A stretch of 64,000 nt of DNA from Pseudomonas sp. MMS21 TM103 (GTDB taxonomy: Bacteria; Pseudomonadota; Gammaproteobacteria; Pseudomonadales; Pseudomonadaceae). The position numbers were made by a program, and so were the translations under genes. The notes below the pieces were generated by a model. It was not told the DNA's origin. It searched no databases and saw only the letters and a program-made list of their open reading frames with translations. The stretch spans positions 372,001 to 436,000 of the forward strand of contig NZ_JAJISP010000003.1 in assembly GCF_022132145.1 (NCBI RefSeq), written 5' to 3'. Numbering within the stretch: position 1 is the first letter of the stretch; each line of letters begins with the position of its first letter. Shown one piece after another: positions 40,316-50,414 of the stretch.

Positions 40316-41302
40316 TCAGGCGTAGTCCAGTACCGTTTCGCAGGCGGCGAGGATGTCCTCTACGCCGGGCATGTACAGCTGTTCCAAGCGGTACAACGGC
40401 GGCGGGATGTCCGGCGCGGTGACCCGCTGAATCGGTGCCTGCAGGTCGAGCAAGGCGCGCTCGTACAGGCTGGCGGCGATCTCCGCGCCGACCGCGCAAC
40501 TCTTCGGCGCCTCGTGCACGATCACGCAGCGCCCGGTCTTGCGTACCGAGGCTTCGAGGGTATCCAGATCCAGCGGCTTGACGCAGGCGACGTCGATCAC
40601 CTCGGCGGACACTCCGCGCTCCTGCAGTTTTACAGCTGCCTGCAGGGTCTCGTGTACGCTGGCGCCCCAGCTGATCAGGGTCAGGTCGCTGCCCTCGCGC
40701 AGGGTGAAACAGCTGTCCAGCGGCAGGCGCTTGCCGTCGTCGGCCAGGGCCTGCGGGTTCATCCGGTACAGCCGGGTGGGTTCGAGGAAGATCACCGGAT
40801 CGGGATCATCGATGGCCGCCAACAACAGGCCGTAGGCCCGCGCCGGCGAGGATGGAATGACCACGCGCAGCCCGGGAATATGGGCGAACAGCGCCTCGGT
40901 GCTCTCGCTGTGATGTTCTGGCGCGCGGATACCGGCGCCCATCGGCGTACGCAGCACCATGGGGCAGCTCAGGCGGCCGCGGGTGCGGTTGCGCATGCGA
41001 CTGGCATGCGAGACCAGCTGGTCCAGCGCCGGGTAGATGAAGCCCATGAACTGGATTTCCATCACCGGCTTCAACCCTTGCGCAGCCATGCCGACCGCCA
41101 ATCCGGCAATCATGGTCTCGGCCAGTGGCGTGTCGATCACCCGCTTGAAGCCGAAGGTGTCGCGCAGGCCCGCGGTGGCACGGAACACACCGCCGTTGAC
41201 ACTGACGTCCTCGCCGAGCACCACCACGTTTTCGTCCTCGGCCATCGCCCGGTGCAGGGCGAGGTTGACCGCCTCGAGCAGGCTGATTTTTTCGTTACTC
41301 AT
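40316..41302 (-). CDS. 2-oxoacid dehydrogenase E1 component, beta subunit
   Basis: This 328-residue subunit of a thiamine-pyrophosphate-dependent dehydrogenase starts MSNEKISLLEAVNLALHRAMAEDENVVVLGEDVSVNGGVFRAT, the typical E1beta opening. TPLAETMIAGLAVGMA and the C-terminal GRCVIVHEAPKSC follow. The ATG at 41302 overlaps the E1alpha stop by eight bases, so translation is coupled. It is paired with the E1alpha and E2 genes. Whether it uses pyruvate or branched-chain 2-oxoacids is not decided by sequence; the ldh neighbour favours the latter. Confidence 0.92.
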   Translation of the reverse strand: MSNEKISLLEAVNLALHRAMAEDENVVVLGEDVSVNGGVFRATAGLRDTFGFKRVIDTPLAETMIAGLAVGMAAQGLKPVMEIQFMGFIYPALDQLVSHASRMRNRTRGRLSCPMVLRTPMGAGIRAPEHHSESTEALFAHIPGLRVVIPSSPARAYGLLLAAIDDPDPVIFLEPTRLYRMNPQALADDGKRLPLDSCFTLREGSDLTLISWGASVHETLQAAVKLQERGVSAEVIDVACVKPLDLDTLEASVRKTGRCVIVHEAPKSCAVGAEIAASLYERALLDLQAPIQRVTAPDIPPPLYRLEQLYMPGVEDILAACETVLDYA

Positions 41303-42392
41303 GGCCACCGCCCTCCCCGCGCCGCGCGGCGCGCTCGAGGAACTGCTCGCGCTGCTCGGCCAGCGCCGCTGGCCACTGCGCATAAACGTAATCGAACACG
41401 CTCTCCAGCGGCTGGTTGCCTACCGCCTCGAAGGCTTCGACCGCCTGCTGCACCTGGGCCTGGCATTCGCCGATCAGGGCCTGCTCGCGGCCTTCGTCCC
41501 ACACGCCCTGGGCGGCGAGGAAGGTCTGCAGGCGCTTGATCGGCTCCTCCAGCCAGGCCTGCTTGACCTCGGAGGCCGAGCGATAGCGGGTGGCGTCGTC
41601 GGCGGTGGTGTGGTCGCCGAGCCGGTAGCTGAGGCATTCCAGCAGTATCGGGCCTTTGCCGTGGCGGGCGCGCTCGAGGGCAATTTGCATGCGGTCATAA
41701 ACGGCAATGATGTCGTTGCCGTCGACCTGCTCGCCATGGAAGCCGGCGCCGATCGCCTTCTGCGCCAGGGTCGGCGCACCGCACTGGATGCGCCGCGGCA
41801 CCGAGATTGCCCACTGGTTGTTGTTGACCACGAAGACCACCGGCAGCTGCCAGACACCGGCGACGTTGAGCGCTTCAAGGAAGTCGCCCTTGCTGGTGGC
41901 GCCATCGCCGCAGGTGGTGACGGCGACGCGGTGCTCGCCGCGAATCTTCATCGCCGTGGCCACCCCGCAGGCATGCAGGGCCTGGGTGGCGATCGGCACG
42001 CAGAGCGGAAAATCCTGCGCAACCGTCGGATCGGCGTAGTCACTGCCGCGCTCGTCGCCGCCCCAGTAGAGCAGGATCTCCTCCATCTTCACCCCGCGCA
42101 TGACCTGCGCGGCGGTGTCGCGGTAATAGGGCACCAGCACGTCTTCCGGCTTCATCAGGGCGCCGATGGCCACGCCGATGGCCTCCTGGCCCACCGTCGG
42201 CGCGTAGGTGCCGATGCGTCCAGTACGCTGCAGGGCCACCGCCTTCTGGTCGAACAGGCGGGTCAGGACCATCTGCCGGTACAACCGGCAGAGCAGGTCG
42301 AAGTCATCGGCCCAGGCCGGCAGTTGCGCGACCAGCTGACCGCTCGGAGCGAGATAACGGGTGAAGGGCAGATCGGGGTTGAGTGGGTTCAT
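41295..42392 (-). CDS. 2-oxoacid dehydrogenase E1 component, alpha subunit
   Basis: This 365-residue subunit carries the TPP-binding motif GDGATSKGDFLEALN and NNNQWAIS about 30 residues later. It has the phosphorylation-loop-like region YRLGDHTTADDATRYRS and a disordered glycine-rich tail. The ATG at 42392 follows GAGGAC. It lies 68 bases downstream of ldh. The order ldh-E1alpha-E1beta-E2 suggests that leucine is deaminated and the resulting 2-oxoacid decarboxylated. No E3 gene is present, so a shared E3 elsewhere is expected. Confidence 0.92.
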   Translation of the reverse strand: MNPLNPDLPFTRYLAPSGQLVAQLPAWADDFDLLCRLYRQMVLTRLFDQKAVALQRTGRIGTYAPTVGQEAIGVAIGALMKPEDVLVPYYRDTAAQVMRGVKMEEILLYWGGDERGSDYADPTVAQDFPLCVPIATQALHACGVATAMKIRGEHRVAVTTCGDGATSKGDFLEALNVAGVWQLPVVFVVNNNQWAISVPRRIQCGAPTLAQKAIGAGFHGEQVDGNDIIAVYDRMQIALERARHGKGPILLECLSYRLGDHTTADDATRYRSASEVKQAWLEEPIKRLQTFLAAQGVWDEGREQALIGECQAQVQQAVEAFEAVGNQPLESVFDYVYAQWPAALAEQREQFLERAARRGEGGGHE

Positions 42393-42460
42393 GGGCAAGT
42401 CCTCGGCACCTTGTGAGTGCATTGGCCGCCGCCGACGCTTATGGCGCCGGTCTGCGGCTG

Positions 42461-43480
42461 TCAGTCATAAAGCACGGCCTCCGCGAGGGCATCGGCGATC
42501 CGCGCCGGCGAGCGATGATCAGCCTCGGCCTGGGCATAGATCTCGGCCAGGCGCTGGCTGATCTTCGCCATGTGCGCGGTGATTGCCACCTGACTGGCAC
42601 CCTTGTGGCGCAGGGCCACATAGATCAGCCCGCCGGCATTGATCACGTAGTCTGGCGCGTAGAGAATCCCCCGCCCCTGCAGAGTGTCTGCCACCTCGGC
42701 ACTGGCCAACTGGTTGTTCGCCGCTCCGGCCACCGCCGAGCAGCGCAGCTGGCCGACGCTCTCGGCATTGAGAATGCCGCCCAGACCGCAGGGCGCGAGA
42801 ATATCGCAGCGGCTACCGAGTAACGCGGCGCTGGGCACCGGCTGGGCACCCAGCTGCTCCACCGCCAACCTCACGCGACCAGCATCCAGGTCACTGACCA
42901 ACAGTTCGGCACCGGCCGCGTGCAACTGCTCGGCCAGGGCATAACCGACATGGCCGAGTCCTTGAATGGCAACCCGCAGGCCTTCCAGGTCGTCGCTACC
43001 CAGACGGGCCAGGGCGGTGGCACGGATTCCGGCGAACACGCCCATGGCCGTGTGTGGTGAAGGGTCGCCCTCGCTGGTGGTGCTGGTGACGTGCTGAGTG
43101 TGCTGGGCGATGCAGTCCATGTCGGCACTGGAGGTACCGCTGTCGACGGCAGTGATGTAGCGCCCATTGAGCGTCTCGATAAAGCGACCGAACGCTTCGA
43201 ATAGAGCACCGCGATTGTCGACATGCGCCGGGCGAATGATCACCGCCTTGCCGCCACCCTGATCGAGGCCGGCCAGCGCGGCCTTGTAACTCATGCCCTG
43301 GGCCAAACGCACGGCATCATGGATGGCGCTCTGCTCATCGGGATAGACCAGGTAGCGGCAGCCGCCCAGAGCCGGCCCCAGACGCGTATTGTGGATGGCG
43401 ATAATCGCCTTGAGGCCCGTGACCGGATCCTGAGTGAGGTGCAAGGCCTCAAGCCGGGCGGCTTCCATCATGGCGAACAT
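42461..43480 (-). CDS. ldh: Leucine dehydrogenase
   Basis: This 339-residue Glu/Leu/Phe/Val dehydrogenase oxidatively deaminates branched-chain amino acids with NAD. The catalytic lysines are K66 in GMSYKAALAGL and K78 in DQGGGKAVI. The Rossmann motif is GLGHVG. The start has GGGAG eight bases upstream. It is the first gene of the 2-oxoacid dehydrogenase operon, and is divergent from the SirB1-like gene 179 bases away. Confidence 0.92.
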   Translation of the reverse strand: MFAMMEAARLEALHLTQDPVTGLKAIIAIHNTRLGPALGGCRYLVYPDEQSAIHDAVRLAQGMSYKAALAGLDQGGGKAVIIRPAHVDNRGALFEAFGRFIETLNGRYITAVDSGTSSADMDCIAQHTQHVTSTTSEGDPSPHTAMGVFAGIRATALARLGSDDLEGLRVAIQGLGHVGYALAEQLHAAGAELLVSDLDAGRVRLAVEQLGAQPVPSAALLGSRCDILAPCGLGGILNAESVGQLRCSAVAGAANNQLASAEVADTLQGRGILYAPDYVINAGGLIYVALRHKGASQVAITAHMAKISQRLAEIYAQAEADHRSPARIADALAEAVLYD

Positions 43481-43659
43481 GCTGTGGCTCCCTTACTTCT
43501 GGTTACAGCCAGTATAGGTGCAGCCCCCAAAAATGCCCGACCAGGCCGGCATAACCACAGCCGAGAGCAAAGCCAGGCTGTATAAACAGCAAATCCAGGC
43601 ACAACACTGGACGCCGCCCCACCAAGGCGGTTACAACCGAGTCTTGCGCAGAGGTGATC

Positions 43660-44460
43660 ATGAGCCCACGCCAGTCCTGTCTTGCCTGCCTTGAGCGAGA
43701 ACCGCCCGCGGTCTTCGAGGCGGCGCTATGGATTGCCGCCGAACACGATCCGAAGCTGCAACCGGCCGATGTGCTGCGCGAGCTCAGCGCGCTGCAACAG
43801 CAAATCAGCCTCGGCTTGCCCGCCTTGCCACCCCGGGAACTCGCGCAACCGCTGCTGCGGCGCCTGAATGAGCTGGATTTTCGCGAAGACGACAGCCCGC
43901 CACGCCCGCAGATCGCCTTGCTGCACAAGGTTATCCAGCGTCGCCGCGGCCAACCGCTGTCGCTGGCATTGGTCGCCCTGGAGCTGGCACGGCGCCTGGA
44001 AATCCCCTTGCACGGCGTGAATTTTCCCGGGCATTTCCTGCTCCAGGTAGCAGGAGCCGATCACCTGCTCGACCCCTGCGGCGGGCGGCGCCTATACACC
44101 CGTGACTGTCGCGAGCTACTGATCCGCTACCAGGGCGCCCAGGCAGAACTCACTGCCAGTTACATGCGTGCCTGCGATGGCCGCAGCATGTTGCAACGGC
44201 TATCGCGCAACCTGCTACACCTGCACCTGCTGGAAGAGGACTACCTCGCGGCATTGAAAGATGCCGAACGCGTGTTGCTACTGGGCACACCTACGGTTGC
44301 CGACCACCTGGCCCGTGCCGAGCTATATCAGCGCCTGGAGTGCCCCCAGGCCGAGCGTTTCGATGTGGAGCACGCCCTGCTGCTCTGTGACGACCCGGCG
44401 CAGCGCATGCTGCTCGCCGAGCGTCTGCGCCAGCTCGCCACGGTGCCGGCGCTGCATTGA
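43660..44460 (+). CDS. SirB1-like transglutaminase/TPR family protein
   Basis: This 266-residue cytoplasmic protein resembles the SirB1/transglutaminase-like family, with PQIALLHKVIQRRRGQPLSLALVALELARRLEIPLHGVNFPGHFLL. The C-terminal third is helical and TPR-like. There is no complete transglutaminase triad that I can point to. The ATG at 43660 has AGAGG upstream. Its function is unknown. It is followed after 37 bases by the convergent regulator gene. Confidence 0.8.
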   Translation: MSPRQSCLACLEREPPAVFEAALWIAAEHDPKLQPADVLRELSALQQQISLGLPALPPRELAQPLLRRLNELDFREDDSPPRPQIALLHKVIQRRRGQPLSLALVALELARRLEIPLHGVNFPGHFLLQVAGADHLLDPCGGRRLYTRDCRELLIRYQGAQAELTASYMRACDGRSMLQRLSRNLLHLHLLEEDYLAALKDAERVLLLGTPTVADHLARAELYQRLECPQAERFDVEHALLLCDDPAQRMLLAERLRQLATVPALH

Positions 44461-44497
44461 TGAGACCCAGGGTTGTGACGGCGAGACCTTCCCCGAC

Positions 44498-47020
44498 TTA
44501 CAACAGCCCCAATGCCTTGGCCTGCGCCACTGCCTGGGTACGCCGGGCCACGCCGAGTTTGCCGTTGATCCGCCGTGCATGGGTCTTGACCGTATGCAGG
44601 GAAATAAACAGCTTTTCGGCGACTTCCTGATTGGACAGGCCCTGGGCAATCAGGCGCAGCACGGTCAACTCACGGCTGCTGAGGCAGGCATCCGCCGCCG
44701 GCACCTCGGCCGCCAGGGGTAGTTCGTCGGCGGCGAACCACATGCCCTGGTAATTAAGACGCTGACGCAAATTTTGCGCGGTCTGACGGGCCTGGTTCGC
44801 CGCCGGCATATCGGCACAGGCGCTACAGGCCTCGGCATAGCTTGACCAGAGCTCACTGGCAAACGCCTGGCGGCCCTGCGCCACGGCCTGATCGAGCAAC
44901 TTCTGCAGCGCCTCGCGGACATCTATGCCACGGGCCATGTCGAGGCACAGCAGGAGATGCTCCAGGCGCAGGAACAGCTCGGGAAAATTCGGCGGTGGCA
45001 CGCTGGTCTCCCGTCGGTGGCCCAGCACTCGGGTCAAGGCTTCGCGAGCACGCTCGTGGTGCCCCTGATAGATCCACAGGCGACTGCTGGCCAGCAACAG
45101 CACGCCTCGATACAGGGCGTCGCTAACCCGATGGCGCTGCATCCAGCGCTCGGCTTCGCCCAGATGAGCGAAAGCGGCGGGAATATCACGCCGACAGGTG
45201 GCCAGTTCGGCCAAGCCCAGATAACCATGAAAGGCCCCTGGGTCGCCCTCGGCCAGCGCGCCCTCGAGTCCGGCTTGCAGGTAGATCATGGCTTGCCCGA
45301 TGCACCCCTGGCGCAATGCCAGGCGCCCCAGACGCAGCAAAATCCGGCCGCGCACCGGAGTCTGCGGCAGCGACTGCGCGTCCATCTGTTCGAGTACCCG
45401 CTGCAACAGCGCCTCGGCACGGGCGAATTCGCCACGCGTCTCCAGCAGCAGCGCATGATCAAGCTCCAGCAATGCCTCGAATACGCCGCTACCGCACAGC
45501 CGCGCCTGCTTCAGCACCTCGTAGCTGAGGTGTTGCGCATGTTCCAGGTGACCTTCGCCGATCGCGATCTGGGTCAGCACCGAACGGCACAGCAGGGTCT
45601 GGGCCCAGGCGGCATCCGGCAACGCTGGCAGCGCCTCAAGCAAGTGCGCACGTGCCTCTGTCCCATTGCCACGTCCATAGGCGGCAATCCCGCGAATCGC
45701 TTGCCACTGGGCAAACAGCTCGGTCAGGCGCTCGGCATCGGCTCGCGGCTGAAAGCGCGCCAGCTGATCGACGCAGACCTTCGCCTCCTCCGGGCACCCA
45801 ACCAGCAACAACGCCCAGGCGTTGAGCAGGATCAGCCGTGGCGTGCTGGTCAACAGGCTTTCAGGCAGCTCGTTGCGCCAGTGCAGAATCAACGCCAGAT
45901 CCTGGCCCTGGAGCAACTGTTCTTCGGTGAAACGTTCGAGAAAACTGGCCGCGACTTCCGGCTGGCCACCCTTGAGCGCATGTTCCACCGCCGCGCGCAC
46001 TTCGCCGTGAGCGGCAAACCACTGGCTGGCATGCAGGTGCAGGCTGGTGCACGGCGCGGCCTTGGCCCGCTGCTGTAGCAGATGCGCCAGTGGTGGGAAG
46101 ACTTCGAGCCAGTCCGCCGCGCCCTCCACTTCATTGATGAACAGGCCGCGTGTTCGCAACGCCTGCAGCCAGGCGGCGCCCTCACCAACTCCCAGCAGGT
46201 GCTCGCAGAGCTCGTCGTTGAACTGTGGAATCTGTGCCAACTGGCAAAGCGCGTGGTTCAGTTCGGCAGGCAGGGCCTGCAGCACCTCATGCTCGATATA
46301 ATCGCGCAGCAACGCATTATGTTCCTCGCACAACAGCGGCCCCGAACCCTCACGCTCGCCCTGGGCAGCCAGCAGGCGCAGGGCCGCCGGCCAACCGCGG
46401 GTCAGGCTGAACAGGTTGTCCGCGCGGCTGGATCGTAGCGTATCCACATGCTGCAACCAGACGGCAACCTCGGCCGGAGTGAAAGCCAGATCCGCGCCGC
46501 CCAGCTCGAACAACTCGCCCTCCAGCAACAGGCGCGGAAAGTTGCATAGGGGGCGCCGCCGGCTGCCAAGCCACCAGCAGAGATTGGTCGGCGAAGCGCA
46601 GAGCAGACGATCAAGGCAGGCATCGAGTCCGCCATTGGGCTCGCGCGGATAGTCATTCAACATGATCCACAGCGCGCGCTCCTCCTGCTGCACCGCAGCC
46701 AACAGTTCGGCTTCACTCAAGCTCGACGGATAGCCCAGGGTGACGGCCAGTAGTCGGCAGAACTCTGCTGGCGAGGCCAGCTGTCCAGCGCAGTTGAGCC
46801 ACAGCGGCGAGTATTCGGGCGGACAGTCGCGGGCGCAGTCAGCGAGCAGCACCGACTTGCCGAACCCTGCCGGGGCGACCAGCAAACGCAAGCGACAGTC
46901 CTCGGCGAGCAAACGTCGCTGCAGGTGCTCGCGCTGAACATGCCCTGGCGGTTGGCGCGGTAACAGGCTCTTGCCACAAGATGGCAATCCGATAGGCGGA
47001 GATGGCGCGTAGGCGGTCAT
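44498..47020 (-). CDS. MalT-type LuxR-family ATP-binding regulator
   Basis: This 840-residue regulator has an N-terminal STAND-type ATPase domain (Walker A APAGFGKS, K55), a long helical-repeat middle region (about 330-740) for ligand or partner sensing, and a C-terminal LuxR helix-turn-helix (SSRELTVLRLIAQGLSNQEVAEKL). It is likely the regulator of the DUF1329/DUF1302 operon just upstream on the same strand. Direct repeats upstream of that operon could be its site. The inducer is unknown. The gene is complete, with no frameshift. Confidence 0.9.
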   Translation of the reverse strand: MTAYAPSPPIGLPSCGKSLLPRQPPGHVQREHLQRRLLAEDCRLRLLVAPAGFGKSVLLADCARDCPPEYSPLWLNCAGQLASPAEFCRLLAVTLGYPSSLSEAELLAAVQQEERALWIMLNDYPREPNGGLDACLDRLLCASPTNLCWWLGSRRRPLCNFPRLLLEGELFELGGADLAFTPAEVAVWLQHVDTLRSSRADNLFSLTRGWPAALRLLAAQGEREGSGPLLCEEHNALLRDYIEHEVLQALPAELNHALCQLAQIPQFNDELCEHLLGVGEGAAWLQALRTRGLFINEVEGAADWLEVFPPLAHLLQQRAKAAPCTSLHLHASQWFAAHGEVRAAVEHALKGGQPEVAASFLERFTEEQLLQGQDLALILHWRNELPESLLTSTPRLILLNAWALLLVGCPEEAKVCVDQLARFQPRADAERLTELFAQWQAIRGIAAYGRGNGTEARAHLLEALPALPDAAWAQTLLCRSVLTQIAIGEGHLEHAQHLSYEVLKQARLCGSGVFEALLELDHALLLETRGEFARAEALLQRVLEQMDAQSLPQTPVRGRILLRLGRLALRQGCIGQAMIYLQAGLEGALAEGDPGAFHGYLGLAELATCRRDIPAAFAHLGEAERWMQRHRVSDALYRGVLLLASSRLWIYQGHHERAREALTRVLGHRRETSVPPPNFPELFLRLEHLLLCLDMARGIDVREALQKLLDQAVAQGRQAFASELWSSYAEACSACADMPAANQARQTAQNLRQRLNYQGMWFAADELPLAAEVPAADACLSSRELTVLRLIAQGLSNQEVAEKLFISLHTVKTHARRINGKLGVARRTQAVAQAKALGLL

Positions 47021-47118
47021 GACGGCTCGTATTGATTTTGTATGGGAGCTTTGCTCATGAGACTAGACCCGAAGCCAGCCATGCAATAGCTGTATCAGCC
47101 TAGCTAATAGTTGGCGAT

Positions 47119-47141
47119 AAAAAAAGCGGCCCGAAGGCCGC
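47119..47141 (-). terminator. Intrinsic terminator of the DUF1302-DUF1329 operon
   Basis: On the minus strand GCGGCC-TTCG-GGCCGC is followed directly by seven Ts. It lies about 30 bases after the DUF1329 stop. It is a textbook rho-independent terminator. Confidence 0.92.
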
Positions 47142-47173
47142 CCAATTATGGAGGAGCAATGACTCTGCCAGTC

Positions 47174-48547
47174 TTACCGCACGCCAGAGCTGCGCAGGGC
47201 TGCTGGGGTGTAGTCGGCGGCACTGGCCTCGAAGCCGAAGACGTAGGCGGACCTCTCTTCGTTCTTCATGCCCAGGGCCAAGTAGCGACCGGCGACGACG
47301 TCGTAGAGCGTCTCAAGAGTGTAAGCCGGCACCTTTTGATGGTAGTAGCTCTGCGAATGCCCCTCGGCGACGCGCCACAGTTGGCCGCGACCGTCGTAGT
47401 GATCGACCAGGGCCAGCTGCCAGCTGTCCTCATCGAAGTACATATGGCGCTTGGCATAGATATGCCGCTCGCCGGACTTCAGCGTGGCTTCCACTTCCCA
47501 GACCCGGTGCAGCTCGTAGCGGGCCAGGTCCTGGTTGATGTGGCCAGCCTTGAGGACGTCGTCATATTTCAGCGCAGGCGAGTCAAGCTTGTAGCTGTTG
47601 TACGGGATGTACATCTCCTTCTTGCCGACCAATTTCCAGTCGTAACGATCCGGTGCGCCTGAGAACAGGTCGAAGTTGTCTGCAGTGCGCATGCCATCGG
47701 AGGCAGTGCCCGGCCCGTCGTAGGCGACCTGCGGGGCACGCCGCACGCGGCGCTGACCAGCGTTGTAGATCCACGCCAGGCGCGGCTCCTTGACCTGGTC
47801 GATGGTCTCGTGGACCAGCAGCACGTTGCCGGCCAGGCGCGAAGGTGCGGTCACCCGCTGCTTGAAGTACAGCAGGATGTTGCTCGCCTTGGCCGGGTCG
47901 ATGTCGGGCATGTCGGTGGGGAAGGCGATTTCGTCCTCGAATTTGACAATGCTGTAAGAGCCATTGGTCTGCGGCGTGGCCTGGGTGATGTAGCGCTTGA
48001 GGTTACCGCCGCGGTAGCGGGTGATGTGGTTCCACACCACCTCGACCCCGGTCTTCGGGATCGGGAAGGCGTAGTAGCGGCTGTCACTGAAGTTCTGCAG
48101 ACCGTTACCACCGTCCACCGTGGTGGTGTGGAGAGCGCTCTGTTTGGCCGCGGCATAGATTTCATCCGGAACCGCAGCACTGCGGTGAGTCGGGTAGACC
48201 GGAATCTTGTAGGAGTCGGCATAGCGCTTGAACATCGCCATTTGCCCGGCGGACAGCTTGTCCTTGTACTGCTCGGCATTGGCGGCGGTGATGGTGAACA
48301 ACGGCTGCTCACTGGCGAACGGGTCAGCGAGGAAGCCCTTGCCGTCGACCGCACCAGCGTTGGTTGGCAGGCCGCCAGTCCAGGCCGGGATGCTGCCGTC
48401 GGCGTTGCCGGCCATTTCCGCGCCAAGCGGAGTCAGGGTGGTGCCCAGTTGCGCCGCCTCTTGTTCGGAGACGGCGGCCATCACGCTGGTTGCCAGCAAT
48501 GTCAGGGCCAGCGCACCGGTTTGCAGGATTCTTGTAGTTTTCATCAT
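47174..48547 (-). CDS. DUF1329 protein, exported
   Basis: The 457-residue protein has a signal peptide (MMKTTRILQTGALALTLLATSVMA) and a large soluble beta-rich domain. The family resembles outer-membrane lipoprotein-sorting proteins of the LolA/LolB type, but its role is not established. It is the second gene of a two-gene operon with the DUF1302 gene, 25 bases downstream of it. Such pairs occur near LuxR-type regulators and in catabolic gene clusters. A strong terminator follows. Confidence 0.85.
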   Translation of the reverse strand: MMKTTRILQTGALALTLLATSVMAAVSEQEAAQLGTTLTPLGAEMAGNADGSIPAWTGGLPTNAGAVDGKGFLADPFASEQPLFTITAANAEQYKDKLSAGQMAMFKRYADSYKIPVYPTHRSAAVPDEIYAAAKQSALHTTTVDGGNGLQNFSDSRYYAFPIPKTGVEVVWNHITRYRGGNLKRYITQATPQTNGSYSIVKFEDEIAFPTDMPDIDPAKASNILLYFKQRVTAPSRLAGNVLLVHETIDQVKEPRLAWIYNAGQRRVRRAPQVAYDGPGTASDGMRTADNFDLFSGAPDRYDWKLVGKKEMYIPYNSYKLDSPALKYDDVLKAGHINQDLARYELHRVWEVEATLKSGERHIYAKRHMYFDEDSWQLALVDHYDGRGQLWRVAEGHSQSYYHQKVPAYTLETLYDVVAGRYLALGMKNEERSAYVFGFEASAADYTPAALRSSGVR

Positions 48548-48572
48548 GTACGGATCCTTTGCGCGTCGTTGA

Positions 48573-50342
48573 TCAGAAGTTCATACCGAAACTCAGGGCC
48601 ACGAAGTCACGGTCGGTGGTCGTGTTGTAGTCGCCACCGAAGAAATCGGTGTAGCTGAGGCTCGCGTTGTAAGTGTTCTGGTAGTCGGCACTCAGACCGA
48701 GGCTGACGGCCTTGCTGCCCTCGTTGAAGTTCGGCCCGTAGCCATCGACGTCATGTGACCAGGAAACACTTGGGGTCAGGTTAATACCGGCCACCACATT
48801 ACTGTAATCAGCACTGGCACGTAGGCGGTAGCCCCACGAACTGGTGGTGTAGAAACCGTCACCTTTGCATTCGTCCGGATTGGCAGAGTTGAATGCCTCA
48901 CACACCCCGGGCGCGATAAAGTCGCCCGCACCGAAGATCGGGTCACGACCAAAACGCAGCTCGCCGACATCGTCGCTGATGCCGCTGATGTGGTTATAGC
49001 CGACCTCTCCGATTACAGTCAGGCGGCTGGCGCCGAGTACCCGGTCGAAGAACTGCAATGCTGTGATCTGCGCCTGAGTGAACGGTTTGCGCTCGTAACC
49101 ATGGATATCACCCCCTGAAACGTTCTGCGAACTCCCGGTGGTAAATACTGGCGAGACAGGCAAACCGAGAGCAGCGAAGGACAGGTCAGTGGAGTTGATC
49201 TGCATTGGCATATTCGGCCGGTAGCTCAGTTCACCGGACAATGCGGTGCCGCCGACATTGGTCTGGAAGCTCATGCCGTAGAGACGGATGTCTTCCGGGT
49301 ATTCGACGAAATAGCGGGCGTTCGACGAGCCAGGGATGAATGCCGCCGATGGGGTGGTGGTGCGGATGGTGCTGAATACCGGACCGCGGCTGTGGTAGTT
49401 CAGGGCATAGAGGCCGAACTCAGTATTGTTCAGCTGCTCGGCGAACCAGCGCAAGGCCAGGCCGTACTGACCGCTGTCACGTGCATCGCGGTCGCCTGCG
49501 CGCGGAATGTAGACGTTTTCGCCTGGTGCGAAGCTGTTGTTCGACTCTCCTGGCGGCAGGTCCGGGCCGAACACCACCAGGCGATCTTCGCAGCCATCGG
49601 CGATCACATCGGCAGTGGAGAAGAAAGTGCCGCAGTTGTCTGCTACGGTCTGGTCCCACTCCAGTTGGTAGAAGGCCTCCATGCTGAGGCTGTCATTCAG
49701 GCTCTGCGAAAGGTAGAGCATGTTGACCGGGATCAGGCCTTCCTTGATCTCTGCGCCGGGACGACGGAAAGCGGCCGCATCGACCGGATTGATCGAGTTG
49801 ATCGAGTTCTGGATGAAGGTGCTCTCGCCCCAGCTGACCACCTGCTTACCGACCCGCACGCTGCCCGGCAGGTCGCCGATGCTGTAGTTATGGTAGATGA
49901 AGGCATCGAGAATCTGCGCACCGGAAGATTGCGCCGCCTCTTTGCGGTTGTGGTCCTGGATGTCATAGAACTGCCGGCTTTCGTCCTTGGTCTCGAAGTC
50001 GTACCAATACTTGCCGCGGATAAACACCCCGGTGTCGCCGTATGTCAGCTGGAGATCGTGAATGCCCTTGAAGATCTTCGAGAAGGTTTCGCCTTTCTTG
50101 AAATTCAAGCGGCCGTCGTCAGAAGTCCGCGAGGAGGCCTTACCGCCACTGGCGACCGAGACGAACTCCGGATCGGCATCACGGACACCCCAACTTGCAC
50201 CGACCGACAGCGCGGAATCGAACTGCGCCTGGAGCTCGCCGACATTAAAAGTAATCGCCTGGACCGGCGCGACACAGCCCAGAGCGACGGCAACTGCCAG
50301 TGCGCACGGCTGGAAGATTGCATGCCTTGTTTTTGTTGTCAT
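48573..50342 (-). CDS. DUF1302 protein, likely outer-membrane beta-barrel
   Basis: The 589-residue protein has a signal peptide (ending PVQA-ITFNVGELQAQF) and a long porin-like sequence with alternating strands, ending SLGFGMNF-like with a terminal phenylalanine. The opening GELQAQFDSALSVGASWGV is typical of the family. The first strands include YGDTGVFIRGKYWYDFETKD. It probably forms an outer-membrane channel or lipid-interacting barrel paired with DUF1329. The start has CAGGAGAG upstream. The upstream region holds direct repeats. Confidence 0.85.
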   Translation of the reverse strand: MTTKTRHAIFQPCALAVAVALGCVAPVQAITFNVGELQAQFDSALSVGASWGVRDADPEFVSVASGGKASSRTSDDGRLNFKKGETFSKIFKGIHDLQLTYGDTGVFIRGKYWYDFETKDESRQFYDIQDHNRKEAAQSSGAQILDAFIYHNYSIGDLPGSVRVGKQVVSWGESTFIQNSINSINPVDAAAFRRPGAEIKEGLIPVNMLYLSQSLNDSLSMEAFYQLEWDQTVADNCGTFFSTADVIADGCEDRLVVFGPDLPPGESNNSFAPGENVYIPRAGDRDARDSGQYGLALRWFAEQLNNTEFGLYALNYHSRGPVFSTIRTTTPSAAFIPGSSNARYFVEYPEDIRLYGMSFQTNVGGTALSGELSYRPNMPMQINSTDLSFAALGLPVSPVFTTGSSQNVSGGDIHGYERKPFTQAQITALQFFDRVLGASRLTVIGEVGYNHISGISDDVGELRFGRDPIFGAGDFIAPGVCEAFNSANPDECKGDGFYTTSSWGYRLRASADYSNVVAGINLTPSVSWSHDVDGYGPNFNEGSKAVSLGLSADYQNTYNASLSYTDFFGGDYNTTTDRDFVALSFGMNF

Positions 50343-50414
50343 GCGGCTCTCCTGGAAAGCATGGTTTCGTGTTGAGCCCCCAAGCTACCCAGCGCCACCC
50401 GTTCGGATAAGCGC

